From the NCBI RefSeq assembly GCF_950295315.1, contig NC_080179.1:76428448-76492447 (forward strand): DNA of 64,000 nucleotides. The letters run 5' to 3'. Source of the DNA: Erinaceus europaeus (Eukaryota; Chordata; Mammalia; Eulipotyphla; Erinaceidae). The translations under genes were made by a program, and so were the position numbers. The notes beneath the pieces are model-generated. The model made no database searches and was not told the origin of the DNA. It was given only the letters and a program-made list of their open reading frames with translations. Position 1 is the first letter of the stretch; each line of letters opens with the position of its first letter. Below, piece by piece: positions 53,901 through 60,800 of this stretch.

Positions 53901-56900
53901 CTTCTTCATTCTGGCCTAATCTGAACACTGGAAAACTCCAAGGGCCAGGACACAGTGGCAGAGTGAGGCCCTGGGCTGTCACCACTACACATTTCTCCCC
54001 CCACCTCCCACACCCCACTGATGCCAGAGCCCATTGGAATTTCCCGTGCATGAAGTCAGTCACTTAGCCAAGGAGGGGCCCCTCCCATGGTACCTGGTTT
54101 GTCAAAGACATGGGCAGAAGAATGTGCTTTCAAGCATTTTAATCATTTGGACTGGAGGGTGAATGGTTTGCAGTACAGCTGTTGGCACATGGGGAACCTC
54201 TCATCTCCTCAGAACAGCCGACCGCAGAGCACTCACACCCTTAGTGTAGCCCTCCACCATCATGCCCCAAGTCCTCCTCCTCCTCCTAAATCCTCCTTCC
54301 CCAGAGTCCTTTGCTTTGGGGAATACACCACACCCAGTCCAAATGTTGTTTTGTGTTTCCCCTTTCTGTCCTTGTTTCTTAAGTTCCTCCTACAAATGAG
54401 ATCACCTGGTATTTGTTCTTCTCGTTTGGCTTACCTTCCTTAATCTTCCTTTACTTGTAAATGCTCCATATATTAAATAAATCATGGGCGGAGTTGGCTT
54501 GTGTAAGTATTGATAGGCTGCCTTGCTCCTCAGAGCACAGCAGAATGTCACTGCACACTACCCGGGCTTCAGCTTGTGCTCGGTGGCTAGAGGGGACCTG
54601 CCTGACATGGAAGGAGACTGGCCAGGGTTGGCAGCAGAGATTGACTGGGCCGCTGCGGACTGATTTGGAGGACAGAGGGTCGAGCTGGGCACACTGGGAC
54701 AGGACTCTGCTTTGCCAGATGTGCAGTAACGGTCGAGCTGGGCACCCTGGGACAGGACTCTGCCAGATGTGCAGTAACAGGGTCGAGCTGGGCACCCTGG
54801 GACAGGACTCTGCCAGATGTGCAGTAACAGTTGAGCTGGGCACACTGGAACAGGACTCTGCTTTGCCAGATGTGCAGTAACGGTCGAGCTGGGCACACTG
54901 GGACAGGACTCTGCTTTGCCAGATGTGCAGTAACAGGGTTGAACTGGGCACACTGGGACAGGACTCTGCTTTGCCAGATGTGCAGTAACAGGGTCGAGCT
55001 GGGCACACTGGGACAGGACTCTGCCAGATGTGCAGTAACAGTTGAGCTGGGCACACTGGAACAGGACTCTGCTTTGCCAGATGTGCAGTAACAGGGTCGA
55101 GCTGGGCACACTGGGACAGGACTCTGCTTTGCCAGATGTGCAGTAACAGGGTCGAGCTGGGCACACTGGGACAGGACTCTGCCAGATGTGCAGTAACAGT
55201 TGAGCTGGGCACACTGGGACAGGACTCTGCTTTGCCAGATGTGCAGTGACGGTCGAGCTGGGCACCCTGGGACAGGACTCTGCCAGATGTGCAGTAACAG
55301 GGTCAGACCCGGCTCCAACCGCATTGAACGGAACTTGGGTGCTGTAGCGCCTTTGGCGCTCTGCCTTTCTGTCTTCTTTGTCTCTGTCGAAAGTAAACAA
55401 ATAAATTCACTCTTGCTGGCTAGGCAGGTGAAGATACGTCTTTAAACATACACAACAAGTCAACTGCAGATTCAGATCTCTAGCGTATTGTTTTGGGTCA
55501 TTTCCCAGTGAGAAAAACAACTAACCCAATCAGCGGTTTGAAAAGCAAGTTAATATTTTTGTTTGTGGGGGGGGGCTGGGCAGTGGCGGACCCAGTTGAG
55601 AGCGCGTTACAAGTGTAAGGACCAGGGTTTAGGCCCCCGGTCCTCACCTGCAGGTGCTGAAGCAGCGCGGCGTCTCTCTGTCTCTCTCACCCTGTTTAGG
55701 CCCCCGGTCCTCACCTGCAGGTGCTGAAGCAGCGCGGCGTCTCTCTGTCTCTCTCACCCTGTTTAGGCCCCCGGTCCTCACCTGCAGGTGCTGAAGCAGC
55801 GCGGCGTCTCTCTGTCTCTCTCACCCTGTTTCCCTTTCTCTCTCAGTTCCTGTCTCTATCCAATAAAGACATCTTTGTTTTATTCCAAAAAAATAAATAA
55901 ATAAAGTGCAGACGGTGGCACAGGGAGTAGAAGAGCAAAGCAGACTGGCCTGCCTGAGCTGCCGGGCCCAGCGTGCACCGCGCACCCTCAGCTACAAGTT
56001 CCTCGGCTCACTCTCACTCTGCAGATGATACAGATGTGCATTTCAGGATATGTTTGTTCTTAAATCAGATTCTCTTACGCTAATATTGAAACTGTTTTGG
56101 CTTTTTAAAAATTTTTATTTATTTTCCCTTTTGTGGCCTTTGTTGTCTTTTTATTGTTGTAGTTGATGTCATTGTTGTTGGATAGGACAGAGAGAAATGG
56201 AGAGAGGAGGGGAAGACAGAGAGGAGGAGAGAAAGACAGACATCTGCAGACCTGCTTCACCGCCTGTGAAGCGACGCCCCTGCAGGTGGGGAGCCGGGGA
56301 CTCGAACCGGGATCCTTCAGGTCCTTGTGCTTTGCGCCACATGCGCTTAACCCGCTGCGCTACCGCCCGACCCCCAGTTTTGTTTTTTCTGTAATTGACA
56401 CTGGGGCATCACTGCTTGAGACAGAGAGAGGGAGAGGCCATGGCAGGAAAGCTCCCCCCAGGCCGTAGTATGTCCTGTGGTGCACTCGGGACTTGAACTT
56501 GGGTTGTAAATATGCGGCAGAGCAGCACTCCTAGGTGAGCTGTTGCACGGCTCTCTCTGGGCTTTTATAAATCAAAATGTCAAAGAGGCTGTAAACCCTA
56601 ACTACATGATAGTTGTTAACCAGTAACAGATCTGTAATTTGGCAAAAGTTTTATCTCTGCTCTTTTCACTATTAAAAGCATTAAAAACATTATTTTAAGC
56701 AACAGAGGGAATGAAAGTAGCCGACGACTGCGTCCTTTCACTACCAAGCTGTGATGTCTTGACGGGACTCAGTGTCTGCAAGGCTCCAGGCGGGTTCAGT
56801 ATCGGGCTGCATGTGAGACAGGTAGCAGCATGTGTCTTGACAAAGAATCTTTGATTTGTAGGGTGAAAAAGAAATGGTTTTCCTTTCATTGCTTGCGGAG

Positions 56901-57772
56901 AATCCCACTACAGACACAGCCAGCACAGAACCCATAAAATGTTTGGCTTTGAGAGTGGCGGGTAGTCACTTTGAGTCAGTTATTTCCCTAGCTATACTTC
57001 CTGAGCTGGTGTATATCATTTAGAGAAAAATACAGTGAGAAGAAAATTGGCATTTTTAGTTCCATTCATTATTGATTTATAACCTGTGAACAGACCCCGT
57101 GCTTTACCTTTTCTGCCAAAGAGGGGCTTTGAAACTCTGTGTATCTCAAAGATACCTCAAAAACGGCAACTTGAGCCTTCAAATTTTATTTATTTTTATG
57201 AATTGCTTCATTAGTGTGGTGGGACTGGATTGTTTTAAACAGGATAATGAATTATGTAAATGTCCCTAAAATAGTCTAAATAAAATGTGTCTTTAACTGC
57301 TCAATCTGATTTATGTTACAATGGACAGCTAGCTGTCATCTCTGAGTGAGTGACATGATGAGATGCTACTACTTTTTATATAAGGGAAATGCTGATACTC
57401 TGAGGAAACTGATGCTGTCCAGATGAAGTAGTTAGATATTTGTAGATTAAATGCTTTATTGTATTTAAAAATAATTGGTAATCATAATATTATCTGCCCC
57501 TAATAAAAATCTCATTTCTAGGCACAATTCAGGGTCAGAAGCATCAGCAGTTAGCCAGAAAGATTCATGAAAGTGAACTGAATTATGTGAAGGATTACCT
57601 TTCTCACTGTCAACAGGAACAAGAGTCTTTTACCGATCATAAGGTATGTACTCCGTGCAGGGGAGAAAGCGTTCTGGTTATGCAAAGACTTTCACACCTG
57701 AGACTCCAAAGTCCTCCATTCAGTCCCCCACATCACCATAAGCCAGAGCTGAGCAGTACTCTGGTGGGGAAA

Positions 57773-57815
<43 letters not shown>

Positions 57816-60800
57816 ACACACACATACATATATACATACATATATTACTAACAACTTGAATTAAAAAATAATTGCTAGTCAAGTTACTGTGCTGTGGAGC
57901 TTCAAGTCTGTACAGATTAGTTGATGATAATGTTGACAGTTGTTGAGCAGTTGCTGTGTCCTGTTCCTCTTGCCAGGCTGCCTCACATGGCTTTGCTCAT
58001 AAATTTCTCCCCATAGCCCTTTGAGTTCAGCAGTAATACTGATGTCATTTTGTGGATTAGGAAGAAGTTTTAAGAAACTTGCCTAATTCAGCTTGATCGG
58101 ATTCTGTTTATCTAACTCTAAAGATGTTATTCCTAAGCACTATATAGAGTTCACATGATACTGACTGACACATGTAAAACATTACTGTTAGATTCTTCCT
58201 TGATTAAGGGACGTAATTGGCTAGTTCTCCCCCCACCTCACCCCCCGTTTCTTGTTTTTTAAGAAACAAAACAAAAAGCATTTCCTTTTGAAGTGGTCTT
58301 AGTTTTCAAGAGTGCAAGTGTTTTAGAAATACAATTTCACAAATTTATGCAATTAACACCACAGTAACCATAGCACTGACCCCTCCTCCAAAGCCCGTCG
58401 CACCCCTACTCTGAGAACCCGTTCCCCCACCGCCTCAGTCCTCTCTGGAAACCCTCCTCCAAAGCCCGTCACACCCCTACTCTGAGAACCCGTTCCCCCA
58501 CCGCCTCAGTCCTCTCTGGAAACCCTCCTCCAAAGCCCGTTGCACCCCTACTCTGAGAACCCGTTCCCCCACCGCCTCAGTCCTCTCTGGAAACCCTCCT
58601 CCAAATCCCGTCGCACCCCTACTCTGAGAACCCATTCCCCCACCGCCTCAGTCCTCTCTGGAAACCCTCCTCCAAAGCCCGTCGCACCCCTACTCTGAGA
58701 ACCCGTTCCCCCACCGCCTCAGTCCTCTTTGGAAACCATGATCTTTCAAACAGGACAAAAATTTTTGAAGCTTCAAGTTATCTCTAGCTGTAATTTTGCT
58801 ATTTTCCCTCACCTGTGGATTAGAGAAGGTCCTGCCTAAGTTCAAAGAGCTTTCTCAGGAGAAATTGGAGATGTATAGTCAGAAGACAGAAGGCCCAGTC
58901 CGTCAGTCCTATCTTGTAAACAGGCCTATAAACAGTCAAGCTTCCATATGCTCAGGTTAGATGCTCATCAGATGTATATACAGTCCGAAGACAGAAGGCC
59001 CAGTCCGTCAGTCCTATCTTGTAAACAGGCCTAATAACAGTCAAGCTTCCATATGCTCAGGTTAGATGCTCATCAGAAGTCCCCATCTCTACTTTTTTTA
59101 AAAAAATAATTTATTTCTTTATTGGGGAATTAATGTTTTACATTCAACAGTAAATACAATAGTTTGTACATGCATAACATTCCCCAGATTCCCATTTAAC
59201 AATACAACCCCCACTATGTCATTCATCATCTTTCATGGACCTGTATTCTCCCCACCCACCCACCCACCCCAGAGTCTTTTACTTTGGTGTAATACTCCAA
59301 TTCCATTTCAGGTTCGACTTGTGTTTTCTTTTCTAATCTTGTTTTTCAACTTCGACCTGAGAGTGAGATCAACCCATATTCATCCTTCTGTTTCTGACTT
59401 ATTTCACTCAACATGATTTTTTCAAGGTCCATCCAAGATGGGCTGAAAACAGTGAAGTCAATATTTTTTACAGCTGAGTAGTATTCCATTGTGTATATAT
59501 ACCACAACTTGCTCAGTCACTCATCTGTTGTTGGACACCTGGGTTGCTTCCAGGTTTTGGCTATTACAAATTGTGCTGCCAAGAACATATGTGCACACAG
59601 ATCTTTTTGGATGGATGTGTTGGGTTCCTTAGGATATATCCCCAGGAGGGGAATTGCAGGGTCATAGGGTAGGTCCATTTCTAGCCTTCTGAGAGTTCTC
59701 CAGACTGTTCTCCACAGAGGTTGGACCAATTTACATTCCCACCAGCAGTGCAGGAGGGTTCCTTTGACCCCACACCCTCTCCAGCATTTGCTGCTGTTAC
59801 CTTTTCTGATGTATGACATTCTCACAGGAGTGAAGTGATATCTCATTATTGTCTTGATTTGCATTTCTCTTACAATCAGAGACTTGGGGCATTTTTTCAT
59901 GTGTTTCTCGGCCTTTTAAATCTCTTCTGTGGTGAATATTCTGTCCAAGTCCTCCCCCATTTTTGGATGGGGTTATTTGTTGTCTTGTTGTTGAGTCTGG
60001 CAAGCTCTTTATATATGTTGGTTATTAAACTCTTATCTGATGTATGGCATGTAAAGATCTTCTCCCATTCTGTGAGGGGTCTCTTGGTTTGGGTAGTGGT
60101 TTCTTTTGCTGTGAAGAAGTGTTTTAATTTGATGTAGTCCCATAGGTTTATACTTGCCTTAGTCTTCCTTGTAATTGGATTCGTTTCATTGAAAATGTCT
60201 TTAAAATTTATGCGGAAAAAAGTTCTGCCAATATTTTCCTCTAAGTATCTGATAGTTTCTGGCCTAACATCCAAGTCCTTGATCCACTTGGAATTTACTT
60301 TTGTATTTGGTGTCATCTCTACTTTCAAAATCTCATTTAAAAAAAAAAATTATTTATTCCCTTTTGTTGCCCTTGTTTTATTGTTGTAGTTATTGATGTC
60401 GTCATTGTTGGATAGGAGAGAGAAATGGAGAGAGATGGGGAAGAGAGAGATGTGGAGAGAAAAATAGATACCCGCAGACGCAGACCTGCTTCACCACCTG
60501 TGAAGCGACTGCCCTGCAGGTGGCAAGCCAGGGGCTCGAACCAGGATCCTTACGCCAGTCTTTGCGCTTTGTGCCACCTGCGCTTAACCTGCTGCGCTAC
60601 CACCCACCTCCCTCAAAATCCCATTAGAGGTACATTGGACTCCAATCATTTTTTTTTTTCTTCCAGCATTCTGAGTTCTCATTTTGATGTAGCTCGCTGT
60701 GTCCTTTCTTATTTATTTATTTATTGCATGTCAAGTATGTATTTTCTAATCCTTGCCTGTACAGTTTTTACATATGGACATAAGTTTATAAAGGACCTTC

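Noticed and set aside
54451..55400. Overlapping minus-strand frames of 245-280 codons with repeated [21 protein letters not shown] peptides
   Set aside because: Translation of a minisatellite in three frames; the peptide cycle follows the DNA repeat.
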